A stretch of 64,000 bases of DNA from Bacteroidales bacterium. GTDB taxonomy: Bacteria; Bacteroidota; Bacteroidia; Bacteroidales; WCHB1-69. The notes under the pieces are model-generated. The model did not search any database. It had not been told where the DNA came from and saw only the letters and a program-made list of their open reading frames with translations. The position numbers and the translations under genes were made by a program. Shown in pieces: positions 14,637 through 24,327 of the stretch. Every line of letters starts with the position of its first letter. The stretch's first letter is position 1. The stretch covers positions 1 to 64,000 of the forward strand of contig JAKSMC010000003.1 of assembly GCA_024400835.1 (NCBI GenBank), written 5' to 3'.

Positions 14637-15902
14637 TTAGTCTCTCTTAAAAATATCTCTGGTATAAACTTTGTCAGCGACATCGTCGAGGCAGGCGTCG
14701 TAGCGGTTGGCGATAATAGCCTGGCTCAGACGCTTGAATTCATCCAGATTGTTGACGATGCGGCTGCCGAAGAAGGTGGTGCCGTCTTCGATAGTCGGTT
14801 CGTAAATAATGACCGTGGCGCCCTTGGCCTTGATGCGCTTCATCACACCTTGGATGGAGCTCTGACGGAAATTGTCGCTGTTGCTCTTCATCGTGAGGCG
14901 GAAGACACCGATGACGCACTGCTTCTCATCCTGTGCGCTGTAGTCGCCGCGGTTGTAGTAGTCGTAGTAGCCGGCCATCTTGAGTACCTGGTCGGCGATG
15001 AAGTCCTTGCGTGTGCGGTTGCTCTCGACGATGGCGCTCATCATATTTTGCGGCACATCGGCGTAGTTGGCCAGCAACTGCTTGGTGTCCTTGGGCAGAC
15101 AGTAACCGCCATAACCAAAGGACGGGTTGTTGTAATGCGTGCCGATACGGGGATCCAGACAGACACCGTCGATGATGTTTTGTGTGTTGAGGCCCTTGAG
15201 TTCGGCGTAAGTGTCGAGTTCGTTGAAGTAGGAAACGCGCAAAGCGAGGTAGGTGTTGGCGAAAAGTTTCACGGCCTCGGCCTCAGTGCTGCCCATGAAG
15301 AGCACGGGAACATCCTGCTTGATGGCTCCACCCTTGATGAGCGCGGCAAACTCGTGTGCCTTTTCTTCCAGGAACTTGTTGCTCTGGTCGTATCCGACAA
15401 TGATACGGCTCGGATAGAGGTTGTCATACAGTGCCTTGGATTCGCGGAGGAACTCGGGCGCGAAGATGATGTTCGGCAGTCCGTCTTTGAACTTGGGATT
15501 CTGTATTTTGAACTTGTTCCTTACATTCTCAACGAAGCCCACCGGAATGGTGCTTTTGATGACCATCACCGCATCAGGATTGACGCTGAGTACCAACTCG
15601 ATAACGCTTTCAACGGCAGAGGTATCGAAAAAGTTCTTGACACTGTCGTAGTTGGTCGGTGCGGCAATCACCACAAAGTCGGCCTGCTTGTAGGCTGCGG
15701 CCGCATCCATGGTGGCATGCAGGTCTAACGGCTTGTTAGCCAAATAATCTTCAATATAGTCATCCTGAATCGGAGACTTCTTGTTGTTGATCATCTCCAC
15801 CTTTTCAGGGATGATGTCAACAGTTTCCACATGATTGTGCTGCGCAAGCAGCGTTGCTATAGATAAGCCGACATATCCAGTGCCGGCAACAGAAATATTC
15901 AT
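14637..15902 (-). CDS. ugd: UDP-glucose 6-dehydrogenase (nucleotide sugar dehydrogenase)
   Basis: A 421-residue, full-length enzyme. [20 protein letters not shown] is the Rossmann loop (GTGYVG), KSTIPVGF and [20 protein letters not shown] follow the UDP-glucose dehydrogenase order, the catalytic Cys is in [15 protein letters not shown], and the C-terminal UDP-binding domain has [18 protein letters not shown]. It oxidises UDP-glucose or a related UDP-sugar to the uronate. It provides the complete counterpart of the shortened gene at 4685-5440. Confidence 0.92.
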   Translation of the reverse strand: MNISVAGTGYVGLSIATLLAQHNHVETVDIIPEKVEMINNKKSPIQDDYIEDYLANKPLDLHATMDAAAAYKQADFVVIAAPTNYDSVKNFFDTSAVESVIELVLSVNPDAVMVIKSTIPVGFVENVRNKFKIQNPKFKDGLPNIIFAPEFLRESKALYDNLYPSRIIVGYDQSNKFLEEKAHEFAALIKGGAIKQDVPVLFMGSTEAEAVKLFANTYLALRVSYFNELDTYAELKGLNTQNIIDGVCLDPRIGTHYNNPSFGYGGYCLPKDTKQLLANYADVPQNMMSAIVESNRTRKDFIADQVLKMAGYYDYYNRGDYSAQDEKQCVIGVFRLTMKSNSDNFRQSSIQGVMKRIKAKGATVIIYEPTIEDGTTFFGSRIVNNLDEFKRLSQAIIANRYDACLDDVADKVYTRDIFKRD

Positions 15903-15921
15903 AACCTCGAAATTTTAATAT

Positions 15922-15976
15922 GTTGAAGAGATGAAGGGATGAAGAGATAATCGTTTCATCATTTCATCGTTACATC
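15922..15976. repeat. GATGAA octamer array 9 (direct then inverted)
   Basis: GATGAAGGGATGAAGAG then ATAATCGTTTCATCATTTC. It fills the ugd/rfbA junction and encodes the rfbA C-terminus (VTMK). Confidence 0.9.
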
Positions 15977-16846
15977 CGTGATCAAGCTCAACAGATACTG
16001 CCCATACTGATTTTTAATCATGGGTTGGGCGATTTCGCGAAGGCGGTCGGTGGTAATCCAGCCCTTCTCATAGGCGATGCCTTCAAGGCAGGCGATTTTG
16101 AGGCCCTGGCGTTTTTCGATAGTTTCCACAAAACTGGTAGCCTCAGCCAGGGAGTCGTGGGTACCCGTGTCGAGCCAGGCGAAGCCACGGCCAAGCAGCT
16201 GCACTTTGAGTTCGCCGTCGGCAAGGAACTGCTGATTCACCGTGGTGATTTCAAGTTCGCCGCGAGCAGAGGGCTTTACGTTTTTGGCTACCTCAACGAC
16301 CTTGTTGGGATAGAAGTAGAGACCCACCACTGCATAATTGCTTTTGGGTGCCTTGGGTTTTTCCTCGATAGACAGGCAGTTGCCATCCTTGTCGAACTCC
16401 GCCACACCGTAACGTTCGGGGTCACTGACCCAGTAGCCGAAGACGGTAGCCTTATTGTCCTCTTCTGCAGCCTTCACCGCATCGAGCAGTTTGCCCGTGA
16501 AGTGACTGCCGTAGAAGATGTTGTCACCTAATACGAGGCAGGCGCAATCATCGCCGATGAACTCTTCGCCAATGATGAAGGCCTGTGCAAGGCCGTCGGG
16601 AGAGGGCTGTTCGGCATATTGGAAATTGACGCCGTAGTCGCTGCCGTCACCTAAGAGGCGTTTGAAACCGGGCAGGTCCTGCGGAGTGGAGATAATGAGG
16701 ATATCCCGAATGCCGGCCAACATCAGCACGGAGATGGGATAGTAAACCATAGGTTTGTCATAAATCGGCAGCATCTGTTTGCTGACGCCCTTTGTTATGG
16801 GATATAGTCTGGTGCCGGAGCCTCCGGCCAATACGATACCTTTCAT
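15959..16846 (-). CDS. rfbA: Glucose-1-phosphate thymidylyltransferase
   Basis: A 295-residue nucleotidyltransferase of normal length. [20 protein letters not shown] is the nucleotide-binding signature, [20 protein letters not shown] and [11 protein letters not shown] are RfbA hallmarks, with the metal-binding Asp in LGDN and in [10 protein letters not shown]. It makes dTDP-glucose for dTDP-linked deoxysugars; rfbB, rfbC and rfbD are not in the window, so they are either in the remaining operon or elsewhere. The last codons (VTMK) belong to octamer array 9. Confidence 0.95.
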   Translation of the reverse strand: MKGIVLAGGSGTRLYPITKGVSKQMLPIYDKPMVYYPISVLMLAGIRDILIISTPQDLPGFKRLLGDGSDYGVNFQYAEQPSPDGLAQAFIIGEEFIGDDCACLVLGDNIFYGSHFTGKLLDAVKAAEEDNKATVFGYWVSDPERYGVAEFDKDGNCLSIEEKPKAPKSNYAVVGLYFYPNKVVEVAKNVKPSARGELEITTVNQQFLADGELKVQLLGRGFAWLDTGTHDSLAEATSFVETIEKRQGLKIACLEGIAYEKGWITTDRLREIAQPMIKNQYGQYLLSLITDVTMK

Positions 16847-16858
16847 TGGAATTGATTA

Positions 16859-16979
16859 AATGATGAAGAGATGAAAAGATGAAGAGATAATCCAGTAGAG
16901 ACGCGCCAGAGCCACTGCAAAACAATGATTACGGGGTGACGAATCGGCGTCGGCACGACTCATAGATGAAGAGATGAGT
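16859..16979. repeat. GATGAA octamer arrays 10a and 10b around a repeat fragment
   Basis: Words at 16859-16891 (TGATGAAGAGATGAAAAG) and again at 16962-16979. Between them is an insert containing GTAGAGACGCGCCAGAGCC, resembling the GAGACG..CGTCTC dispersed repeat at 49713. The rfbA ATG lies 13 bp to the left and the phosphatase stop just to the right. Confidence 0.75.
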
Positions 16980-16980
16980 G

Positions 16981-17658
16981 TTATTTGTTTATTAATTTGT
17001 AGTATTTGTTCCGAGTGTTCCAAAATTCGGTGTTTCTGAGAGAGTGGAGGTCGGAGCCGAAGAAATCGTAGAATCCTTTTTTGAGCATCCACTCAGATTT
17101 GGCCTTGGCGAATCCGCCGTAGGCACCCGCTAAGGAGGAGAGGTTCATCTGGAAGAGAACGCCCATGGTCTTGAGTTCCTTGTAGTCCTTGTCGGACATA
17201 TACTCATAACGTTCAGGATGGGCCAGCACCGGGAAATATCCCTTGGCGAGAATTCTCTTCAGTATGTCCTTCATGCCCATCGGCGGGGTGAAGTAGGAAG
17301 TCTCTACCAGCAAGTGGCGACCATCTTCGCACAACGGCAGAAGGTCGTTGTTGCGGAGGCGCTCCTCAAAGAGTTCGTCCATCATGTTCTCCGCAGCAAG
17401 GTGGAGTTGGATGGGACCTTGGTAAGCCTCGCAAAGTTCTGCAAAACGGTTGCGGAGGTGTTCCGTGGTGTTCGGAATGTCCTCCATGATGTGCGGCGTG
17501 CACCAAACCGTGGCAATGCCCAAAGTTTCGTAATAGGCCAACACTTCAAGAGACTTTTCCATACTCTTGATGCCGTCATCCACGCCTGGCAGTATATGGG
17601 AGTGGTAGTCGGTGAAACCGGAAAGGAGTGATGTGAGTGCGGGACGAGAGAAAAACAT
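16981..17658 (-). CDS. PHP-type protein-tyrosine phosphatase (CpsB/YwqE family)
   Basis: A 225-residue protein. FTDYHSHILPGVDDGIKSM near the N-terminus is the metal-binding HxH and DDG motif of the PHP fold; WCTPHIMEDIPNTTEHLRNR, LLVETSY and VLAHPERYEYM are the other metal-ligand blocks of the CpsB/CapC/YwqE family. It would dephosphorylate the tyrosine tail of the Wzc kinase encoded immediately upstream. The ATG at 17658 is preferred over a TTG 12 bp earlier. Confidence 0.92.
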   Translation of the reverse strand: MFFSRPALTSLLSGFTDYHSHILPGVDDGIKSMEKSLEVLAYYETLGIATVWCTPHIMEDIPNTTEHLRNRFAELCEAYQGPIQLHLAAENMMDELFEERLRNNDLLPLCEDGRHLLVETSYFTPPMGMKDILKRILAKGYFPVLAHPERYEYMSDKDYKELKTMGVLFQMNLSSLAGAYGGFAKAKSEWMLKKGFYDFFGSDLHSLRNTEFWNTRNKYYKLINK

Positions 17659-17716
17659 ATTCGAATTCAAATTCCAAGTTCCAAAATTAAAGAGTCAGAT
17701 AGGTCGTGGCCCAGAA

Positions 17717-20152
17717 CTACTCCTCGTCGTCATTGTGGTAATAGCTCTTATGGCCGTAGTAGCCGTAGTGGCCATAGTAGCTGTAGTGTCCATAATGGCC
17801 GTAGCCGTAACGATAGCCATAGCGAGAACCATAACGACCGCTTGCAGACTCGGTGCCGTTGAGGACCAAAGACATGTTTCTGAGTTTCTGTTGTTTGTAG
17901 AGGTTGTCGACTTCGGGCACCATGCTCTTTTCAAGCAGGCCGGCACGAACCACGAAGATGGTACGGTCGATGAACTTCTCAATAATCTGCGTATCTGCCA
18001 CGATTTCAATAGGCGGACAGTCAATCAGGATATAGTCGTATTGAGGACGCATCTTTTCAATCAACTCACCGAAACGTTCGTCTTCCAAGAGTTCCGTCGG
18101 GTTGGGAGGAATCGTACCCACAGGAAGCACTTTGAGGTTTTCATATTTCTCGGAAGGCACCAAAATAGAATCCGCATCATCCAGCTGATGGCCGAGATAG
18201 TTGCTGATACCTTGCTTCGGGGATTTCACATACTCGGAAAGGGAGGCGTGACGAAGGTCGCCGTCAATCATAAGTACCTTCTTATGCTTGATAGCCAAAG
18301 CTAATGCTGTATTTGCCGTAATGAAGGATTTACCGCTGCCGGCATTGAAAGAGGTGAACATCAGGACATTGCCTGACTTGTCTCGGTTCATGAATTCCAA
18401 ATTCGTACGCAAGACACGGAAGGCTTCATTGATAACGTTACGAGAGCCCTCTTTGACAACCACTTTCTCAGCCTCTTCTTTATTTTTGGCAATGAGTTTG
18501 AGTTTCTTCTTATCGTACGCCATAGGAATTTCGCCGATGAACGGTGTTGCCAGTTTCTCGATATCCTTACGACCGCGGACCTTTGTGTTCATGAACTCCT
18601 TGACGTAAAGGATGGCTATGGGAATACAAAGTCCCAGAATGAAGGCCACGAGGTAGATCATGGTCTTTTTAGGTGAAGTAGGTACAGAGGAGCCATTGGG
18701 GTGCTCAATCACGCGGGTGTTGTAAGCGGTAAAGGCCTGTGACAATTCGTTCTCCTCACGTTTTTGGAGCAAATAGAGGTACAGTGCCTCTTTGACCTTC
18801 TGCTGACGTTCCACAGAGAGTAAGTACTTGGCCTGTGTAGGATTGGCAGCCAGGCGGGAGGTGATCATACGCTCGTTGCCCTGAAGAGCGGCCAACTGAG
18901 TTTGCAAAGTAATCAACTGGTTGTCCAAAGAAGACAGAATAGCGTTTCGCATAGCTTCCAAATTGTTGTCCAGTTCCACAACCAGCGGGTTGGTAACACT
19001 ACTGTTGGCCACCAAGCCGTTACGGCGCAACATCGTTTCGTTGTACTTAGCAATCTGGCTTTCAATATGCGTATTGCCAATACCGGTATTTACAGGCAGC
19101 AACTGAGATTTAGATGATTCACCACCTAAATAATTGCGAATATATCGCGTAACTGCAATCTTGTTGTTCAAGTCTGTAATATTCGTCGTATTTGCACTAC
19201 TTTGTTTTAAGTACATATCAGAAACAGCCTCTACATCCGGCAGCAAGTTGGCACTCTTGTAGGAAGAGATATCGCTATCCACATTGCCCAATTCCTGCTC
19301 AATCACCTGCAGACGTTCGTCAATGAACATAGAGGTGCTGACAGTAATCTGGTTTTTCTCCTTTAGCCAATTGCCATTATAAACAGCAATTAACATATCA
19401 ATTACATCGTCACCACGTTTCTTATTTACGTCATTGATTGTAATTAGAACAACGTCCGTGTTCTTTGCTGCCAAAGAGAAAGACAACTCTGACAAATACT
19501 TCTTACTGGCAGCATTAATGCTTATCCGTTTGACGTATATATCAGGATTGGATTTCTTCGACTTAAAATACATGGTCGGTTGTACCGTCATAAGGCCTAC
19601 CGGTGTTGAAACCGTATCTCCCAGTTTTCCTTTGACTTTCTTGCTACCCAAGCTTCGCTTGTCTTGCACAAAATTAGAGAGTTCAAAATCCTTGTTTTTG
19701 AGTTTGATAGTAAAGGATGCCGTCTGGTTGTCGGTGATATTCAAAATTTCCGCGGTTACCGGCAGGGTTTTATCATACAACACATTGTCATGAAAAAGGC
19801 CAGAAGTACGATAGTTCATATCCAAATGCAGTTTGCGTACGACGTCCGTCATATTGTCCAATGACTTCAACGTCTGCAATTCATTTTGGACATTTGTACT
19901 GGTCTGAAACACACCCAAATCTGAGAACTCCTCAACTCCGTTAACGGATTTGCCTTTGGAATCAGACTTGATCAGCATTTTGGCCGAACGGGTATAAACG
20001 GGTGTCGTCTTGAGAATATAAAACGTTGCTGCACCCAGCACTATGGCCAAAGATATCAAGAACCAGTACCATTTGGAGAGACACAAGTAGAGCAGATCCT
20101 TCACCTGCAAACCTCCATTAAGTTCTTCTTGAACATTTTGATTGTTTTCCAT
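17717..20152 (-). CDS. wzc: Polysaccharide co-polymerase with tyrosine autokinase domain (Wzc type)
   Basis: An 811-residue inner-membrane protein. Residues about 15-130 contain a Wzz domain with a first membrane helix (WYWFLISLAIVLGAATFYIL); a long periplasmic part with coiled coils follows, then a second helix (MIYLVAFILGLCIPIAILYV). The cytoplasmic kinase has Walker A FNAGSGKSFITANTAL, Walker A' VLMIDGDLRHASL and Walker B YILIDCPPIE. The C-terminal tail of about 38 residues contains 14 tyrosines in GYG/GHY words, the autophosphorylation cluster. With Wza and the phosphatase it controls chain length and export. The tail is encoded by a short repetitive DNA tract (17722-17840). Confidence 0.95.
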   Translation of the reverse strand: MENNQNVQEELNGGLQVKDLLYLCLSKWYWFLISLAIVLGAATFYILKTTPVYTRSAKMLIKSDSKGKSVNGVEEFSDLGVFQTSTNVQNELQTLKSLDNMTDVVRKLHLDMNYRTSGLFHDNVLYDKTLPVTAEILNITDNQTASFTIKLKNKDFELSNFVQDKRSLGSKKVKGKLGDTVSTPVGLMTVQPTMYFKSKKSNPDIYVKRISINAASKKYLSELSFSLAAKNTDVVLITINDVNKKRGDDVIDMLIAVYNGNWLKEKNQITVSTSMFIDERLQVIEQELGNVDSDISSYKSANLLPDVEAVSDMYLKQSSANTTNITDLNNKIAVTRYIRNYLGGESSKSQLLPVNTGIGNTHIESQIAKYNETMLRRNGLVANSSVTNPLVVELDNNLEAMRNAILSSLDNQLITLQTQLAALQGNERMITSRLAANPTQAKYLLSVERQQKVKEALYLYLLQKREENELSQAFTAYNTRVIEHPNGSSVPTSPKKTMIYLVAFILGLCIPIAILYVKEFMNTKVRGRKDIEKLATPFIGEIPMAYDKKKLKLIAKNKEEAEKVVVKEGSRNVINEAFRVLRTNLEFMNRDKSGNVLMFTSFNAGSGKSFITANTALALAIKHKKVLMIDGDLRHASLSEYVKSPKQGISNYLGHQLDDADSILVPSEKYENLKVLPVGTIPPNPTELLEDERFGELIEKMRPQYDYILIDCPPIEIVADTQIIEKFIDRTIFVVRAGLLEKSMVPEVDNLYKQQKLRNMSLVLNGTESASGRYGSRYGYRYGYGHYGHYSYYGHYGYYGHKSYYHNDDEE

Positions 20153-20186
20153 AGAAATTTATTTTCAAGTTTTGGATGATAAATTA

Positions 20187-20999
20187 TTAACGAGTACGAA
20201 CCATGATTAAGGTGATGGTAGAAGCCATGGAAGCAAGGAACGAACATACAGAAATCCAGAAAGAAGCCTGCATCACAGTATTTCCGTTAACCGTTGACAT
20301 ACGAGCTTTTTTATCATTAGGCTCCACATAAACCACATCATTCTGATGCAAATAATAAACCGGTGAAGATTTCACATTCTCAATAGACCTAAGATCCACT
20401 TGATATGCATACAATGTGCCTGTGGAATCCGCACGAAGGACGCGGACATTGTCACGGCGGCCTAAAATGGTAAGGTCGCCCGCCATACTGATGGCATCTA
20501 ATATCGTCACTTTGTCTCGCGTAATGGTATAACTGCCTGGCTTGGTAACTTCACCCATCACATCAATTCTCAAGTTCATATACTCGACCGTGACAATAGG
20601 ATCTTTGGCTTGATTTTGAACTACCAATTGATTTTTAATGAAAGAAGCCACTTCATCTCGCGTCATACCAGCCACATGAAGTGTTCCCAATACAGGGAAA
20701 TCAATGTTGCCTTGTCGATCAATGACATATCCCGCAATACCATGGCTGGAGCCTTCAGATTGTGTTGTCTGTCCAATACGTTGTGAGATGTACGGCAGAT
20801 TGAAGAGATTGGTCAGCTCGATGTCGTTGCAGTTGACGATGATGGAGATTTTATCCTCCGGTCGCAATCTAATTTCAGGAGAGGGGACCGAAACCGTGGA
20901 GTCAGGCTCGTTGGCATCTTGGAAATAGGAAATATTCTTGGTGGTCGAACAAGACGCCATTACAAGTAAAACTAAAAGAAAGGGCAATAATTTTTTCAT
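20187..20999 (-). CDS. wza: Polysaccharide export lipoprotein (Wza type)
   Basis: A 270-residue lipoprotein: signal MKKLLPFLLVLLVMASCSTT with lipobox Cys at about residue 17. The Poly_export domain (RLRPEDKISIIVNCNDIELT) and one or two SLBB-like segments (EVTKPGSYTITRDKVTILDA) follow; a final hydrophobic stretch (SFWISVCSFLASMASTITLI) may span the membrane. It forms the outer-membrane export channel. The start was taken at the signal peptide; an extended frame to 21077 only translates octamer array 11. Confidence 0.93.
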   Translation of the reverse strand: MKKLLPFLLVLLVMASCSTTKNISYFQDANEPDSTVSVPSPEIRLRPEDKISIIVNCNDIELTNLFNLPYISQRIGQTTQSEGSSHGIAGYVIDRQGNIDFPVLGTLHVAGMTRDEVASFIKNQLVVQNQAKDPIVTVEYMNLRIDVMGEVTKPGSYTITRDKVTILDAISMAGDLTILGRRDNVRVLRADSTGTLYAYQVDLRSIENVKSSPVYYLHQNDVVYVEPNDKKARMSTVNGNTVMQASFWISVCSFLASMASTITLIMVRTR

Positions 21000-21020
21000 A
21001 TTGAGAAAGCTTTTATGATT

Positions 21021-21078
21021 CTTGAAGAGATGAAGGGATGAAGGGATGTAGAGATGAAGAGAAAATCGTTTCATCATT
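21021..21078. repeat. GATGAA octamer array 11 (direct then inverted)
   Basis: GAAGAGATGAAGGGATGAAG words then TCGTTTCATCATTCA. It begins at the stop codon of the upxY-like gene (TGA at 21076-21074) and fills the junction to wza. This is the rightmost array in the window. Confidence 0.88.
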
Positions 21079-21601
21079 CACTGATGGGTTGCAAAAAGGG
21101 CGATGGTATGTAGGTGGTGGCTACAGCGACGAGACCTTCGATGGCGACGATGAGCCGGCGGTTGCCTTTGATGCGGTGGATGTAACCTTCGCAGCCCTGG
21201 AAGGTGCCTTCAATGACGCGCACGCGCTGGCCGGTGCAGAACTTGGCGACGTTGCCGTCGAAGTACTCAAGGCCCTCCTTGTGGGCAGAAGTGACTTTCT
21301 TGAAAATGTTCATCTCACGGTCACGGATGGCAGTCGGATGTTTGCTTCCCCGGTTGCGGTAGAACATCGCCTTGCCTTCAATCACCTCGAGCAGGGCCTC
21401 TGCTTGTTCTGCCGTGGTGCAAAGGAACAGAAGCGAGGATATCGCAGGTTTTTGTACGTAGGTGCGCTCGCCTTTCACCATCTTCTCAACCACCACTACA
21501 GGCACGTATGTCTCAATGCCTAACGCCTTCAACTTGCCTTCCATTTCAAAGACCTTGTTAAAGAAAACCTTCAAGGCGTACCAGTGCATTGCAGACTCCA
21601 T
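21074..21601 (-). CDS. UpxY/NusG-like capsule transcription antiterminator
   Basis: A 175-residue protein with an N-terminal NusG domain (HWYALKVFFNKVFEMEGKL, then GIETYVPVVVVEKMVKGERT) and a C-terminal KOW-type part (GQRVRVIEGTFQGCEGYIHR). In Bacteroidota, UpxY-type NusG paralogues are encoded first in capsule operons and let polymerase read through the long operon. The gene is preceded by a structured leader of about 170 nt (21602-21771) with a TATCTTTG box upstream. Position and domain order fit this role well. Confidence 0.9.
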   Translation of the reverse strand: MESAMHWYALKVFFNKVFEMEGKLKALGIETYVPVVVVEKMVKGERTYVQKPAISSLLFLCTTAEQAEALLEVIEGKAMFYRNRGSKHPTAIRDREMNIFKKVTSAHKEGLEYFDGNVAKFCTGQRVRVIEGTFQGCEGYIHRIKGNRRLIVAIEGLVAVATTYIPSPFLQPISE

Positions 21602-21771
21602 GTTTTAATTCAGTTCTTTTCTTTTTCTTTCGTTTTTAGACAATACTTTCATTCCTCGTGCCTGAATAACACGAAAAAATGAGAAGGCTCAGGATATGTG
21701 TTTAAAAAAGATTGTTTCCTGACGGGTTGTCTCTGAATCCAAAGACACTTCCGCTCCTTCTATTCAACAAT
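21602..21771 (-). promoter_or_regulatory. Leader of the capsule operon with two hairpins
   Basis: Between the promoter box and the antiterminator ATG the leader contains a hairpin TGTCTTTG/CAGAGACA (21728-21747, one mismatch) and a second, TCGTG/CACGA with a 9-base loop (21656-21674). A T-run precedes the second hairpin in the transcript, so it is not a simple terminator. These are candidate sites for the antiterminator or an attenuator; this is inference. Confidence 0.45.
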
Positions 21772-21777
21772 GAGCCG

Positions 21778-21785
21778 CAAAGATA
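21778..21785 (-). promoter_or_regulatory. Promoter -7 box (TATCTTTG) for the capsule operon
   Basis: TAnnTTTG followed by C, 177 bp upstream of the antiterminator ATG. No convincing -33 TTTG at 19-21 bp was found. It is the only such box seen for the operon between about 1.3 and 21.8 kb, which fits one long transcript. Confidence 0.5.
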
Positions 21786-21941
21786 CAAAATATAACAATG
21801 GGTTTTTAAGAAGAATCCTATTTCATCTGTTTTTTCTATTAAAATATTTATATAACTAATAAACAGATTATTGCAACTATATTTTTATTTGTCACCCTCG
21901 AAATTCGCAATATTTCATATTGAAAAAAGCGCCAAATGTCC

Positions 21942-21979
21942 GAAAAAAAAAGGAGGAAAGCGATCTTTCACTTTCCTCC
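21942..21979 (-). terminator. Rho-independent terminator of gapA
   Basis: On the minus strand GGAGGAAAG and CTTTCCTCC form a perfect 9-bp stem with a 10-base loop (21952-21979), followed by eight T. It lies 32 bp after the gapA stop. Confidence 0.8.
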
Positions 21980-22010
21980 ATATATAGTGTATTATAAATA
22001 GAATGAGCTA

Positions 22011-23024
<1,014 letters not shown>

Positions 23025-23068
23025 TTATTTATTTTTAGATTGTTATTGTTTGCCATGTAAAAAGCGCG

Positions 23069-23076
23069 CAAAGATA
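23069..23076 (-). promoter_or_regulatory. Promoter -7 box (TATCTTTG) of gapA
   Basis: TAnnTTTGC, 48 bp upstream of the ATG. Confidence 0.65.
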
Positions 23077-23127
23077 CAATTTTATTGAAACACTTGCAAA
23101 AAAACTTTGGCAATTGGAAAGACGCTT

Positions 23128-24327
23128 TTATATTAGGCGGCGCAGGGATGATTCAATTTCGAAAAGCTGGTCCCGAAGGCTGTTCAAATCGTCGACCGTA
23201 AGGTTGTCAAAGGAGGATGACAGATTAGGAAGTTGTTCGTCGGGCAACCACGCAGCAAGGTTTTGGGCCAGGGCATCCTCATCGGTCATCGGAAAATCTT
23301 TATGCTTTTGGCGCAGATATTGCAAAATACGGAGGCCGTCAGCCTTTTCGTGGAAAGCGTGGACAAAGTGCCCGTAGTCCTTCACATTCTGGCGGATGCT
23401 CTGCCACAAGTGCGTGTCATTGAACTGCTTCTGCAAAAAATCCAAGAAGTCTGTCTGCACGTCATTTTCGTAAAGTTGCGGCAGCAACTGGTAGGTTTGC
23501 GCGATGCTGTCGAAAAGGCTGTGATGATAGACAGGATAACTGTCCCATTCACCGCGACAGCCCTTGATGATGGCGGGGCCGGTGCCGAAGAACACGCGGT
23601 CGGAAAGGCGCGCGGCGGGATAGACCATCTCGTCATTGTAGTTGGAGATAGGCGCCATCTTCACAAATTTCTGCATAAGGTAGAAGTCCTCGCCGCTCTT
23701 CACCGGGGTGATGCCCCCGATTTTGCGGAGCGCGCCCGCCCGCATGGCAATCGCCGAGCCGACGGCGGTAAAACTGTACGGACTTCCAATTTTATAGAGG
23801 TTCACCGCATAATTGCGCATGTACATCTCGTAACGCAGAATGGCCCTGTCCTGAGCCTCGTTGCCGGTGAGCGGGTGATAGTACGGCACTGAGACAGCGG
23901 GCACTTCCGGATGGCGGTGCATGTTGTCGGCCACCGACTGCACGTAATGCGGGCGCACCCGCGTGTCAGCATCCAGACTGATGATGATGTCCCGGTCGTC
24001 GGCAAAGGTGAGGATATGGTCGAAGAGGGTCTTGCGGGCCCACCCCACCCCGAACTTCTTGCCCTGCCAGCCACGCCCGCGGGAGGCACAGTCCAGCACG
24101 TGCAGACGGACTCCGTCGAATGTTTCCAACAATTTCAACAGCTGCTGGTTATGTTCGCAGATGGCACACTTGTCGGGGAGGCCCCAGTAGGCCTCCGGCT
24201 GATTTACACAAACAAAGATTTCGAACGTGTTGCAGCCTTCCTGTCGTGCCAGATCATCGAGTGTCTGGGGCAGGTCCTGCAACTCGTCCATGGCCGGAAT
24301 GGCCACGTAGATAGAGCCGGGAAACAT
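23128..24327 (-). CDS. Family 2 glycosyltransferase
   Basis: A 399-residue GT-A protein. SIYVAIPAMDELQDLPQTLD is the N-terminal strand, ISLDADTRVRPHYVQSVADN contains the DxD motif, and SGEDFYLMQKFVKMAPI the ED acceptor motif. No transmembrane helices are obvious, so it is cytoplasmic or peripheral. It starts at ATG 24327, overlapping the stop of the upstream inhibitor-like gene by one base (TAATG), so the two are coupled. It is separate from the capsule operon. The acceptor is unknown. Confidence 0.88.
   Translation of the reverse strand: MFPGSIYVAIPAMDELQDLPQTLDDLARQEGCNTFEIFVCVNQPEAYWGLPDKCAICEHNQQLLKLLETFDGVRLHVLDCASRGRGWQGKKFGVGWARKTLFDHILTFADDRDIIISLDADTRVRPHYVQSVADNMHRHPEVPAVSVPYYHPLTGNEAQDRAILRYEMYMRNYAVNLYKIGSPYSFTAVGSAIAMRAGALRKIGGITPVKSGEDFYLMQKFVKMAPISNYNDEMVYPAARLSDRVFFGTGPAIIKGCRGEWDSYPVYHHSLFDSIAQTYQLLPQLYENDVQTDFLDFLQKQFNDTHLWQSIRQNVKDYGHFVHAFHEKADGLRILQYLRQKHKDFPMTDEDALAQNLAAWLPDEQLPNLSSSFDNLTVDDLNSLRDQLFEIESSLRRLI

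Noticed and set aside
13590..15728. Long plus-strand open frame (712 codons) over the acyltransferase and ugd genes
   Set aside because: It is antisense to two well-supported genes, has no family motif, and its composition (many His, Val, Glu, Asp) is that of the reverse complement of high-GC3 coding sequence.
5470..21078. GATGAA arrays as coding sequence (frames reading SSFHHFI)
   Set aside because: The translations are periodic products of the repeat, lie upstream of clear start motifs, and recur in unrelated genes.
1..21601. Complete insertion sequence or integrase behind the repeat islands
   Set aside because: No transposase, integrase or recombinase frame was found; the only nuclease is the GIY-YIG protein.
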